From positions 107,802,542 to 107,866,541 of the forward strand of contig OV050032.1 of NCBI GenBank assembly GCA_920105625.2: a stretch of DNA of 64,000 nt. The letters are read 5' to 3'. Position numbers and translations under genes: made by a program. Numbering within the stretch: position 1 is the stretch's first letter; every line of letters begins with the position of its first letter. The notes under the pieces are model-generated. The model saw only the letters and a list, made by a program, of their open reading frames with translations, ran no database searches and was not told the DNA's origin. Shown piece by piece: positions 36,307 to 47,014 of the stretch. Source of the DNA: Clusia tigrina. Taxonomy: Eukaryota > Arthropoda > Insecta > Diptera > Clusiidae.

Positions 36307-37824
36307 CTTTGATTGGTGTAGGACGTACCGTAAAGAAGTTAGGGCCATTTGAAGTTTTATCAATGTTTGATTTGGGACTCAAGGGTAGCATAGCTTTGAG
36401 CGATGGCTTAAATTGACAAGAGAATCGAGTACTTCATTGTTACAAAATTTCAAGGTTTTATGACGCTCCAGTAAAAAGTTACAAGCATTTGTATGTTGCA
36501 AACTTTGATAATTGTAGGACGTACCGTAAAGAAGTTAGGGCCATTTGAAGTTTTATCAGTGTTTGATTTGCGACTCAAGGGTAGCACAGCTTTGAGCGAT
36601 GGCTTAAATAGACAAGAGGCTCGAGTACTTCATTGTTACAAAATTTCAAGGTTTTACGACGCTCCAGTAACAAGTTACAAGCATTTGTATGTTGCAAACT
36701 TTGATAGGTGTAGGACGTACCGTAAAGAAGTTAGGGGCGTTTGAAGTTTTATCAGTGTTTGATTTGGGACTCAAGGGTAGCATAGCTTTGAGCGATGGCC
36801 TAAATTGACAAGAGGCTGGAGTACTTCATTGTTACAAAATTTCAATGTTTTATGACGCTCCAGTCAAAAGTTACAAGCATTTGTATGTTGCAAACTTTGA
36901 TAGGTGTAGGACGTACCGTAAAGAAGTTAGGGCCCTTTGAAGTTTTATCAGTGTTTGATTTGGGACTCTAGGGTAGCATAGCTTTGAGCGATGGCTTAAA
37001 TGGACAAGAGGCTCGGGTACTTTATTGTTACAAAATTTCAAGGTTTTATGACGCTCCAGTAAAAAGTTACAAGCATTTGTATGTTGCAAACTTTGATAGG
37101 TGTAGGACGTACCGTAAAGAAGTTAGGGGCGTTTGAAGTTTTATCAGTGTTTTATTTGGGACTCAAGGGTAGCATAGCTTTGAGCGATGGCCTAAATTGA
37201 CAAGAGGCTCGAGTACTTTATTGTTACAAAATTTCAATGTTTTATGACGCTCCAGTAAAAAGTTACAAGCATTTGTATGTTGCAAACTTTGATTGGTGTA
37301 GGACGTACCGTAAAGAAGTTAGGGCCATTTGAAGTTTTATCAGTGTTTGATTTGAGACTCAAGGGTAGCATAGCTTTGAGCGATGGCTTAAATTGACAAG
37401 AGACTCGAGTACTTCATTGTTACAAAATTTCAAGGTTTTATGACGCTCCAGTAAAAAGTTACAATTATTTGTATGTTGCAAACTTTGATAGGTGTAGGAC
37501 GTACCGTAAAGAAGTTAGCGGCGTTTGAAGTTGTATCAGTGTTTGATTTGGGACTTTAGGGTAGCATAGCTTTGAGCGATGGCCTAAATTGACAAGAGGC
37601 TCGAGTACTTTATTGTTACAAAATTTCAAGGTTTTATGACGCTCCAGTAAAAAGTTACAAGCATTTGTATGTTGCAAACTTTGATTGGTGTAGGACGTAC
37701 CGTATATAAGTTAGGGCCATTTGAAGTTTTATCAGTGTTTGATTTGGAACTCAAGGGGAGCATAGCTTTGAGCGATGGCCTAAATTGACAAGAGGCTCGA
37801 GTACTTTATTGTTACAAAATTTCA

Positions 37825-37826
37825 AA
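37825..37826. other. 48-bp deletion junction
   Basis: Copy-2 partner of 34,786, exactly 3,039 bp downstream. Confidence 0.93.
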
Positions 37827-39343
37827 CTTTGATTGGTGTAGGACGTACCGTAAAGAAGTTAGGGCCATTTGAAGTTTTATCAGTGTTTGATTTGGACTCA
37901 AGGGTAGCATAGCTTTGAGCGATGGCTTAAATTGACAAGAGAATCGAGTACTTCATTGTTACAAAATTACAAGCTTTTATGACGCTCCAGTAAAAAGTTA
38001 CAAGCATTTGTATGTTGCAAACTTTGATAGGTGTAGGACGTACCGTAAAGAAGTTAGGGCCATTTGAAGTTTTATCAGTGTTTGATTTGCGACTCAAGGG
38101 TAGCACAGCTTTGAGCGATGGCTTAAATAGACAAGAGGCTCGAGTACTTCATAGTTACAAAATTTCAAGGTTTTATGACGCTCCAGTAACAAGTTACAAG
38201 CATTTGTATGTTGCAAACTTTGATAGGTGTAGGACGTACCGTAAAGAAGTTAGGGGCGTTTGAAGTTTTATCAGTGTTTGATTTGGGACTCAAGGGTAGC
38301 ATAGCTTTAAGCGATGGCTTAAATTGACAAGAGGCTCGGGTACTTTATTGTTACAAAATTTCAAGCTTTTATGACGCTCCAGTAAAAAGTTACAAGCATT
38401 TGTATGTTGCAAACTTTGATAGGTGTAGGACGTACCGTAAAGAAGTTAGGGGCGTTTGAAGTTTTATCAGTGTTTGATTTGGGACTCAAGGGTAGCACAG
38501 CTTTGAGCGATGGCTTAAATAGACAAGAGGCTCGAGTACTTCATTGTTACAAAATTTCAAGGTTTTATGACGCTCCAGTAACAAGTTACAAGCATTTGTA
38601 TGTTGCAAACTTTGATAGGTGTAGGACGTACCGTAAAGAAGTTAGGGGCGTTTGAAGTTTTATCAGTGTTTGATTTGGGACTCAAGGGTAGCATAGCTTT
38701 AAGCGATGGCTTAAATTGACAAGAGGCTCGGGTACTTTATTGTTAGAAAATTTCAAGGTTTTATGACGCTCCAGTAAAAAGTTACAAGCATTTGTATGTT
38801 GCAAACTTTGATAGGTGTAGGACGTACCGTATAGAAGTTAGGGCCATTTGAAGTTTTATCAGTGTTTGATTTGGTACTCTAGGGTAGCATAGCTTTGAGC
38901 GATGGCCTAAATTGACAAGAAGCTCGAGTACTTTATTGTTACAAAATTTCAAGGTTTTATGACGCTCCAGTAAAAAGTTACAAGCATTTGTATGTTGCAA
39001 ACTTTGATAGGTGTAGGACGTACCGTAAAGAAGTTAGGGCCATTTGAAGTATTATGAGTGTTTGATTTGGGACTCAAGGGTAGCATAGCTTCGAGCGATA
39101 GCTTAAATTGACAAGAGGCTCGAGTACTTTATTGTTACAAAATTTCAAGGTTTTATGACGCTCCAGTAAAAAGTTACAAGCATTTGTATGTTGCAAACTT
39201 TGATAGGTGTAGGACGTACCGTATAGAAGTTAGGGCCATTTGAAGTTTTATCAGTGTTTGATTTGGGACTCAAGGGGAGCATAGCTTTGAGCGATGGCCT
39301 AAATTGACAAGAGGCTCGAGTACTTTATTGTTACAAAATTTCA

Positions 39344-39345
39344 AA
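39344..39345. other. 48-bp deletion junction
   Basis: Copy-2 partner of 36,305, exactly 3,039 bp downstream. Confidence 0.93.
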
Positions 39346-41059
39346 CTTTGATTGGTGTAGGACGTACCGTAAAGAAGTTAGGGCCATTTGAAGTTTTATC
39401 AATGTTTGATTTGGGACTCAAGGGTAGCATAGCTTTGAGCGATGGCTTAAATTGACAAGAGAATCGAGTACTTCATTGTTACAAAATTTCAAGGTTTTAT
39501 GACGCTCCAGTAAAAAGTTACAAGCATTTGTATGTTGCAAACTTTGATAATTGTAGGACGTACCGTAAAGAAGTTAGGGCCATTTGAAGTTTTATCAGTG
39601 TTTGATTTGCGACTCAAGGGTAGCACAGCTTTGAGCGATGGCTTAAATAGACAAGAGGCTCGAGTACTTCATTGTTACAAACTTTCAAGGTTTTATGACG
39701 CTCCAGTAACAAGTTACAAGCATTTGTATGTTGCAAACTTTGATAGGTGTAGGACGTACCGTAAAGAAGTTAGGGGCGTTTGAAGTTTTATCAGTGTTTG
39801 ATTTGGGACTCAAGGGTAGCATAGCTTTAAGCGATGGCTTAAATTGACAAGAGGCTCGGGTACTTTATTGTTAGAAAATTTCAAGGTTTTATGACGCTCC
39901 AGTAAAAAGTTACAAGCATTTGTATGTTGCAAACTTTGATAGGTGTAGGACGTACCGTATAGAAGTTAGGGCCATTTGAAGTTTTATCAGTGTTTGATTT
40001 GGTACTCTAGGGCAGCATAGCTTTGAGCGATGGCCTAAATTGACAAGAAGCTCGAGTACTTTATTGTTACAAAATTTCAAGGTTTTATGACGCTCCAGTA
40101 AAAAGTTACAAGCATTTGTATGTTGCAAACTTTGATAGGTGTAGGACGTACCGTAAAGAAGTTAGGGCCATTTGAAGTATTATCAGTGTTTGATTTGGGA
40201 CTCAAGGGTAGCATAGCTTCGAGCGATAGCTTAAATTGACAAGAGGCTCGAGTACTTTATTGTTACAAAATTTCAAGGTTTTATGACGCTCCAGTAAAAA
40301 GTTACAAGCATTTGTCTGTTGCAAACTTTGATAGGTGTAGGACGTACCGTAAAGAAGTTAGGGCCATTTGAAGTTTTATCAGTGTTTGATTTGGGACTCA
40401 AGGGTAGCATAGCTTTGAGCGGTGGCCTAAATTGACAAGAGGCTCGAGTACTTCATTGTTACAAAATTTCAATGTTTTATGACGCTCCAGTAAAAAGTTA
40501 CAAGCATTTGTATGTTTCAAACTTTGATAGGTGTAGGACGTACCGTAAAGAAGTTAGGGCCCTTTGAAGTTTTATCAGTGTTTGATTTGGGACTCTAGGG
40601 TAGCATAGCTTTGAGCGATGGCTTAAATGGACAAGAGGCTCGGGTATTTTATTGGTACAAAATTTCAAGGTTTTATGACGCTCCAGTAAAAAGTTACAAG
40701 CATTTGTATGTTGCAAACTTTGATAGGTGTAGGACGTACCGTAAAGAAGTTAGGGGCGTTTGAAGTTTTATCAGTGTTTTATTTGGGACTCAAGGGTAGC
40801 ATAGCTTTGAGCGATGGCCTAAATTGACAAGAGGCTCGAGTACTTTATTGTTACAAAATTTCAATGTTTTATGACGCTCCAGTAAAAAGTTACAAGCATT
40901 TGTATGTTGCAAACTTTGATTGGTGTAGGACGTACCGTAAAGAAGTTAGGGCCATTTGAAGTTTTATCAGTGTTTGATTTGCGACTCAAGTGTAGCACAG
41001 CTTTGAGCGATGGCCTAAATTGACAAGAGGCTCGAGTACTTTATTGTTACAAAATTTCA

Positions 41060-41061
41060 AA
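41060..41061. other. 48-bp deletion junction
   Basis: Follows a GATTTGCGACTC monomer with GTGTAGCACAGC. The downstream monomer has the private AAATTGCCAAGAG and TTTCGAGG changes. I found no partner for this exact context. Confidence 0.92.
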
Positions 41062-43755
41062 CTTTGATTGGTGTAGGACGTACCGTAAAGAAGTTAGGGC
41101 CATTTGAAGTTTTATCAGTGTTTGATTTGGGACTCAAGGGTAGCATAGCTTTGAGCGATGGCTTAAATTGCCAAGAGAATCGAGTACTTCATTGTTACAA
41201 AATTTCGAGGTTTTATGAGGCTCCAGTAAAAAGTTACAAGCATTTGTATGTTGCAAACTTTGATAGGTGTAGGACGTACCGTAAAGAAGTTAGGGCCATT
41301 TGAAGTTTTATCAGTGTTTGATTTGCGACTCAAGGGTAGCACAGCTTTGAGCGATCGCTTAAATAGACAAGAGGCTCGAGTACTTCATTGTTACAAAATT
41401 TCAAGGTTTTATGACGCTCCATTAAAAAGTTACAAGCATTTGTATGTGGCAAACTTTGATAGGTGTAGGACGTACCGTAAAGAAGTTAGGGGCGTTTGAA
41501 GTTTTATCAGTGTTTGATTTGGGACTCAAGGGTAGCATAGCTTTGAGCGATGGCCTAAATTGACAAGAGGCTCGAGTACTTTATTGCTACAAAATTTCCA
41601 GGTTTTATGACGCTCCAGTAAAAAGTTACAAGCATTTGTATGTTGCAAACTTTAATTGGTGTAGGACGTACCGTATATAAGTTAGGGCCATTTGAAGTTT
41701 TATCAGTGTTTGATTTGGGACTCAAGGGTAGCATAGCTTTGAGCGATGGCCTAAATTGACAAGAGGCTCGAGTACTTTATTGTTACAAAATTTCAAGGTT
41801 TTATGACGCTCCAGTAAAAAGTTACAAGCATTTGTATGTTGCAAACTTTGATTGGTGTAGGACGTACCGTATATAAGTTAGGGCCATTTGAAGTTTTATC
41901 AGTGTTTGATTTGGGACTCAAGGGGAGCATAGCTTTGAGCGATGGCCTAAATTGAAAAGAGGCTCGAGTACTTTATTGTTACAAAATTTCAAGGTTTTAT
42001 GACGCTCCAGTAAAAAGTTACAAGCATTTGTATGTTGCAAACTTTGATTGGTGTAGGACGTACCGTATATAAGTTAGGGCCATTTGAAGTTTTATCAGTG
42101 TTTGATTTGGGACTCAAGGGGAGCATAGCTTTGAGCGATGGCCTAAATTGACAAGAAGCTCGAGTACTTTATTGTTACAAAATTTCAAGGTTTTATGACG
42201 CTCCAGTAAAAAGTTACAAGCATTTGTATGTTGCAAACTTTGATAGGTGTAGGACGTACCGTAAAGAAGTTAGGGCCATTTGAAGTTTTATAAGTGTTTG
42301 ATTTGGGACTCAAGGGTAGCATAGCTTTGAGCGATAGCTTAAATTGACAAGAGGCTCGAGTACTTTATTGTTACAAAATTTCAAGGTTTTATGACGCTCC
42401 AGTAAAAAGTTACAAGCATTTGTCTGTTGCAAACATTGATAGGTGTAGGACGTACCGTAAAGAAGTTAGGGCCATTTGAAGTTTTATCAGTGTTTGATTT
42501 GGGACTCAAGGGTAGCATAGCTTTGAGCGATGGCCTAAATTGACAAGAGGCTGGAGTACTTCATTGTTACAAAATTTCAATGTTTTATGACGCTCCAGTA
42601 AAAAGTTAGAAGCATTTGTATGTTGCAAACTTTGATAGGTGTAGGACGTACCGTAAAGAAGTTAGGGCCCTTTGAAGTTTTATCAGTGTTTGATTTGGGA
42701 CTCTAGGGTAGCATAGCTTTGAGCGATGGCTTAAATGGACAAGAGGCTCGGGTACTTTATTGTTACAAAATTTCAAGGTTTTATGACGCTCCAGTAAAAA
42801 GTTACAAGCATTTGTATGTTGCAAACTTTGATAGGTGTAGGACGTACCGTAAAGAAGTTAGGGGCGTTTGATGTTCTATCAGTGTTTTATTTGGGACTCA
42901 AGGGTAGCATAGCTTTGAGCGATGGCCTAAATTGACAAGAGGCTCGAGTACTTTATTGTTACAAAATGTCAATGTTTTATGACGCTCCAGTAAAAAGTTA
43001 CAAGCATTTGTATGTTGCAAACTTTGATTGGTGTAGGACGTACCGTGAAGAAGTTAGGGCCATTTGAAGTTTTATCAGTGTTTGATTTGGGACTCAAGGG
43101 TAGCATAGCTTTGAGCGATGGCTTAAATTGACAAGAGACTCGATTACTTCATTGTTACAAAATTTCAAGGTTTTATGACGCTCCAGTAAAAAGTTACAAT
43201 TATTTGTATGTTGCAAACTTTGATAGGTGTAGGACGTACCGTAAAGAAGTTAGGGGCGTTTGAAGTTTTATCAGTGTTTGATTTGGTACTCTAGGGTAGC
43301 ATAGCTTTGAGCGATGGCCTAAATTGACAAGAAGCTCGAGTACTTTATTGTTACAAAATTTCAAGGTTTTATGACGCTCCAGTAAAAAGTTACAAGCATT
43401 TGTATGTTGCAAACTTTGATTGGTGTAGGACGTACCGTATATAAGTTAGGGCCATTTGAAGTTTTATCAGTGTTTGATTTGGGACTCAAGGGGAGCATAG
43501 CTTTGAGCGATGGCCTAAATTGACAAGAGGCTCGAGTACTTTATTGTTACAAAATTTCAAGGTTTTATGACGCTCCAGTAAAAAGTTACAAGCATTTGTA
43601 TGTTGCAAACTTTGATTGGTGTAGGACGTACCGTATATAAGTTAGGGCCATTTGAAGTTTTATCAGTGTTTGATTTGGGACTCAAGGGGAGCATAGCTTT
43701 GAGCGATGGCCTAAATTGACAAGAGGCTCGAGTACTTTATTGTTACAAAATTTCA

Positions 43756-43757
43756 AA
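43756..43757. other. 48-bp deletion junction
   Basis: Inside block A, after two TATATAAG monomers. Its partner in the second A copy is at 55,707. Confidence 0.93.
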
Positions 43758-45863
43758 CTTTGATTGGTGTAGGACGTACCGTAAAGAAGTTAGGGCCATT
43801 TGAAGTTTTATCAGTGTTTGATTTGGGACTCAAGGGTAGCATAGCTTTGAGCGATGGCTTAAATTGACAAGAGAATCGAGTACTTCATTGTTACAAAATT
43901 TCAAGGTTTTATGACGCTCCAGTAAAAAGTTACAAGCATTTGTATGTTGCAAACTTTGATAGGTGTAGGACGTACCGTAAAGAAGTTAGGGCCATTTGAA
44001 GTTTTATCAGTGTTTGATTTGCGACTCAAGGGTAGCACAGCTTTGAGCGATGGCTTAAATAGACAAGAGGCTCGAGTACTTCATTGTTACAAAATTTCAA
44101 GGTTTTATGACGCTCCAGTAACAAGTTACAAGCATTTGTATGTTGCAAACTTTGATAGGTGTTGGACGTACCGTAAAGAAGTTAGGGGCGTTTGAAGTTT
44201 TATCAGTGTTTGATTTGGGACTCAAGGGTAGCATAGCTCTAAGCGATGGCTTAAATTGACAAGAGGCTCGGGTACTTTATTGTTACAAAATTTCAAGGTT
44301 TTATGACGCTCCAGTAAAAAGTTACAAGCATTTGTATGTTGCAAACTTTGATAGGTGTAGGACGTACCGTATAGAAGTTAGGGCCATTTGAAGTTTTATC
44401 AGTGTTTGATTTGGTACTCTAGGGTAGCATAGCTTTGAGCGATGGCCTAAATTGACAAGAAGCTCGAGTACTTTATTGTTACAAAATTTCAAGGTTTTAT
44501 GACGCTCCAGTAAAAAGTTACAACCATTTGTATGTTGCAAACTTTGATAGGTGTAGGACGTACCGTAAAGAAGTTAGGGCCATTTGAAGTATTATCAGTG
44601 TTTGATTTGGGACTCAAGGGTAGCATAGCTTCGAGCGAAAGCTTAAATTGACAAGAGGCTCGAGTACTTTATTGTTACAAAATTTCAAGGTTTTATGACG
44701 CTCCAGTAAAAAGTTACAAGCATTTGTCTGTTGCAAACTTTGATAGGTGTAGGACGTACCGTAAAGAAGTTAGGGCCATTTGAAGTTTTATCAGTGTTTG
44801 ATTTGGGACTCAAGGGTAGCATAGCTTTGAGCGATGGCCTAAATTGACAAGAGGCTCGAGTACTTCATTGTTACAAAATTTCAATGTTTTATGACGCTCC
44901 AGTAAAAAGTTACAAGCATTTGTATGTTTCAAACTTTGATAGGTGTAGGACGTACCGTAAAGAAGTTAGGGCCCTTTGAAGTTTTATCAGTGTTTGATTT
45001 GGGACTCTAGGGTAGCATAGCTTTGAGCGATGGCTTAAATGGACAAGAGGCTCGGATATTTTATTAGTACAAAATTTCAAGGTTTTATGACGCTCCAGTA
45101 AAAAGTTACAAGCATTTGTATGTTGCAAACTTTGATAGGTGTAGGACGTACCGTAAAGAAGTTAGGGGCGTTTGAAGTTTTATCAGTGTTTTATTTGGGA
45201 CTCAAGGGTAGCATAGCATTGAGCGATGGCCTAAATTGACAAGAGGCTCGAGTACTTTATTGTTACAAAATTTCAATGTTTTATGACGCTCCAGTAAAAA
45301 GTTACAAGCATTTGTATGTTGCAAACTTTGATTGGTGTAGGACGTACCGTAAAGAAGTTAGGGCCATTTGAAGTTTTATCAGTGTTTGATTTGGGACTCA
45401 AGGGTAGCATAGCTTTGAGCGATAGCTTAAATTGACAAGAGGCTCGAGTACTTTATTGTTACAAAATTTCAAGGTTTTATGACGCTCCAGTAAAAAGATA
45501 CAAGCATTTGTATGTTGCAAACTTTGATAGGTGTTGGACGTACCGTAAAGAAGTTAGGGGCGTTTGAAGTTTTATCAGTGTTTTATTTGGGACTCAAGGG
45601 TAGCATAGCTTTGAGCGATGGCCTAAATTGACAAGAGGCTCGAGTACTTTATTGTTACAAAATTTCAATGTTTTATGACGCTCCAGTAAAAAGTTACAAG
45701 CATTTGTATGTTGCAAACTTTGATTGGTGTAGGACGTACCGTAAAGAAGTTAGGGCCATTTGAAGTTTTATCAGTGTTTGATTTGCGACTCAAGGGTAGC
45801 AGAGCTTTGAGCGATGGCCTAAATTGACAAGAGGCTCGAGTACTTTATTGTTACAAAATTTCA

Positions 45864-45865
45864 AA
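45864..45865. other. 48-bp deletion junction
   Basis: Inside block A, followed by the private AAAGTAGTT change. Its partner is at 57,815. Confidence 0.93.
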
Positions 45866-46403
45866 CTTTGATTGGTGTAGGACGTACCGTAAAGTAGTTA
45901 GGGCCATTTGAAGTTTTATCAGTGTTTGATTTGGGACTCAAGGGTAGCATAGCTTTGAGCGATGGCTTAAATTGACAAGAGAATCGAGTACTTCATTGTT
46001 ACAAAATTTCAAGGTTTTATGACGCTCCAGTAAAAAGTTACAAGCATTTGTATGTTGCAAACTTTGATTGGTGTAGGACGTACCGTATATAAGTTAGGGC
46101 CATTTGAAGTTTTATCAGTGTTTGATTTGGGACTCAAGGGTAGCATAGCTTTGAGCGATGGCCTAAATTGACAAGAGGCTCGAGTACTTTATTGTTACAA
46201 AATTTCAAGGTTTTATGACGCTCCAGTAAAAAGTTACAAGCATTTGTATGTTGCAAACTTTGATTGGTGTAGGACGTACCGTATATAAGTTAGGGCCATT
46301 TGAAGTTTTATCAGTGTTTGATTTGGGACTCAAGGGGAGCATAGCTTTGAGCGATGGCCTAAATTGACAAGAGGCTCGAGTACTTTATTGTTACAAAATT
46401 TCA

Positions 46404-46405
46404 AA
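46404..46405. other. 48-bp deletion junction
   Basis: About 200 bp upstream of the palindrome. It lies 11,951 bp before 58,355, but the flanks differ at several sites, so the pair is less certain than the others. Confidence 0.9.
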
Positions 46406-46611
46406 CTTTGATTGGTGTAGGACGTACCGTAAAGAAGTTAGGGCCATTTGAAGTTTTATCAGTGTTTGATTTGGGACTCAAGGGTAGCATAGCTTTGAGC
46501 GATGGCTTAAATTGACAAGAGAATCGAGTACTTCATTGTTACAAAATTTCAAGGTTTTATGACGCTCCAGTAAAAACTTACAAGCATTTGTATGTTGCAA
46601 ACTTTGCACCT

Positions 46612-46689
46612 ACTTCAAATGGCCCTAACTTCTTTACGGTACGTCCTACACCTAGGACGTACCGTAAAGAAGTTAGGGCCATTTGAAGT
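46612..46689. repeat. Perfect palindrome from an inverted monomer fragment (37-bp arms, 4-base spacer)
   Basis: The left arm, 46,612-46,648, is the exact reverse complement of the right arm, 46,653-46,689; the spacer is CACC. The left arm is a monomer piece in reverse orientation (it reads GGCCCTAACTTC where the array reads GAAGTTAGGGCC), and the forward array resumes at TAGGACGTACC. It replaces the 7 bases expected after AACTTTG with 46 bases, a net gain of 39 bp, making a 235-bp monomer. A short CACCT of unclear source joins the left side. It is the only inverted segment I found. Fold-back template switching during replication or break repair is the likely origin. Confidence 0.95.
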
Positions 46690-46786
46690 TTTATCAGTGT
46701 TTGATTTGCGACTCAAGGGTAGCACAGCTTTGAGCGATGGCCTAAATTGACAAGAGGCTCGAGTACTTTATTGTTACAAAATTTCA

Positions 46787-46788
46787 AA
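46787..46788. other. 48-bp deletion junction
   Basis: About 100 bp downstream of the palindrome, after a GATTTGCGACTC and GGTAGCACAGC monomer like those before 45,864 and 57,815. Two short monomers thus flank the inverted segment within 400 bp. Confidence 0.93.
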
Positions 46789-47014
46789 CTTTGATTGGTG
46801 TAGGACGTACCGTAAAGAAGTTAGGGCCATTTGAAGTTTTATCAGTGTTTGATTTGGGACTCAAGGGTAGCATAGCTTTGAGCGATGGCTTAAATTGACA
46901 AGAGACTCGAGTACTTCATTGTTACAAAATTTCAAGGTTTTATGACGCTCCAGTAAAAAGTTACAAGCATTTGTATGTTGCAAACTTTGATAGGTGTAGG
47001 ACGTACCGTATAGA

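Larger units (their letters stand above)
34530..37568 (+). repeat. 16-monomer higher-order unit (3,039 bp), copy 1
   Basis: The unit length is 16 x 196 minus two 48-bp deletions (34,786 and 36,305) minus a 1-bp deletion near 34,855 (GATTTGGACTC), which equals 3,039. Markers shared with copy 2 are ACCGTATATAAG near 34,664, AAGGGGAGC near 34,717, GAGAATCGAG near 34,900, CAAGCTTTTATG near 34,930, AAATAGACAAG near 35,087, GTAACAAG near 35,147, GTTAGAAAATTTC near 35,704, GAAGTATTATGAG near 36,007 and GATAATTGTAGG near 36,507. The final part, 36.77-37.57 kb, is not repeated after copy 2 and resembles 33.2-34 kb. Confidence 0.88.
37569..39810 (+). repeat. 16-monomer higher-order unit (3,039 bp), copy 2 (partial)
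   Basis: This is the tandem partner of 34,530-36,770, with both 48-bp deletions and the 1-bp deletion conserved. I counted about eight substitutions between the copies, for example GATTTGGAACTC near 37,741, AAAATTACAAGC near 37,964, GTATAGAAG near 39,221 and AAACTTTCAAGG near 39,679. Copies a whole unit apart are thus far closer than adjacent monomers. The match ends near 39,810. Confidence 0.88.
42960..46260 (+). repeat. 3.3-kb block A; recurs at 54,910-58,211
   Basis: This block recurs 11,951 bp downstream. That offset equals 62 monomers minus five 48-bp deletions plus the 39-bp inversion insert, so it is explained to the base. Markers are GTACCGTGAAGAAG near 43,042, ACAATTATTTG near 43,197, TTTGGTACTCTAGG near 43,282, GAGAATCGAG near 43,872, AAATAGACAAG near 44,057, AGCTCTAAGCG near 44,236, ACAACCATTTG near 44,521, GCGAAAGCTTAAATTG near 44,635 and GGTGTTGGACG near 45,532. 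I saw about ten differences from the partner, among them CGATTACTTC near 43,142 and AAAGTAGTT near 45,892. Confidence 0.87.

Noticed and set aside
46612..46689. Rho-independent terminator or regulatory hairpin
   Set aside because: The arms are 37-bp copies of satellite monomer in opposite orientation with no nearby gene, so an inversion scar explains it better.
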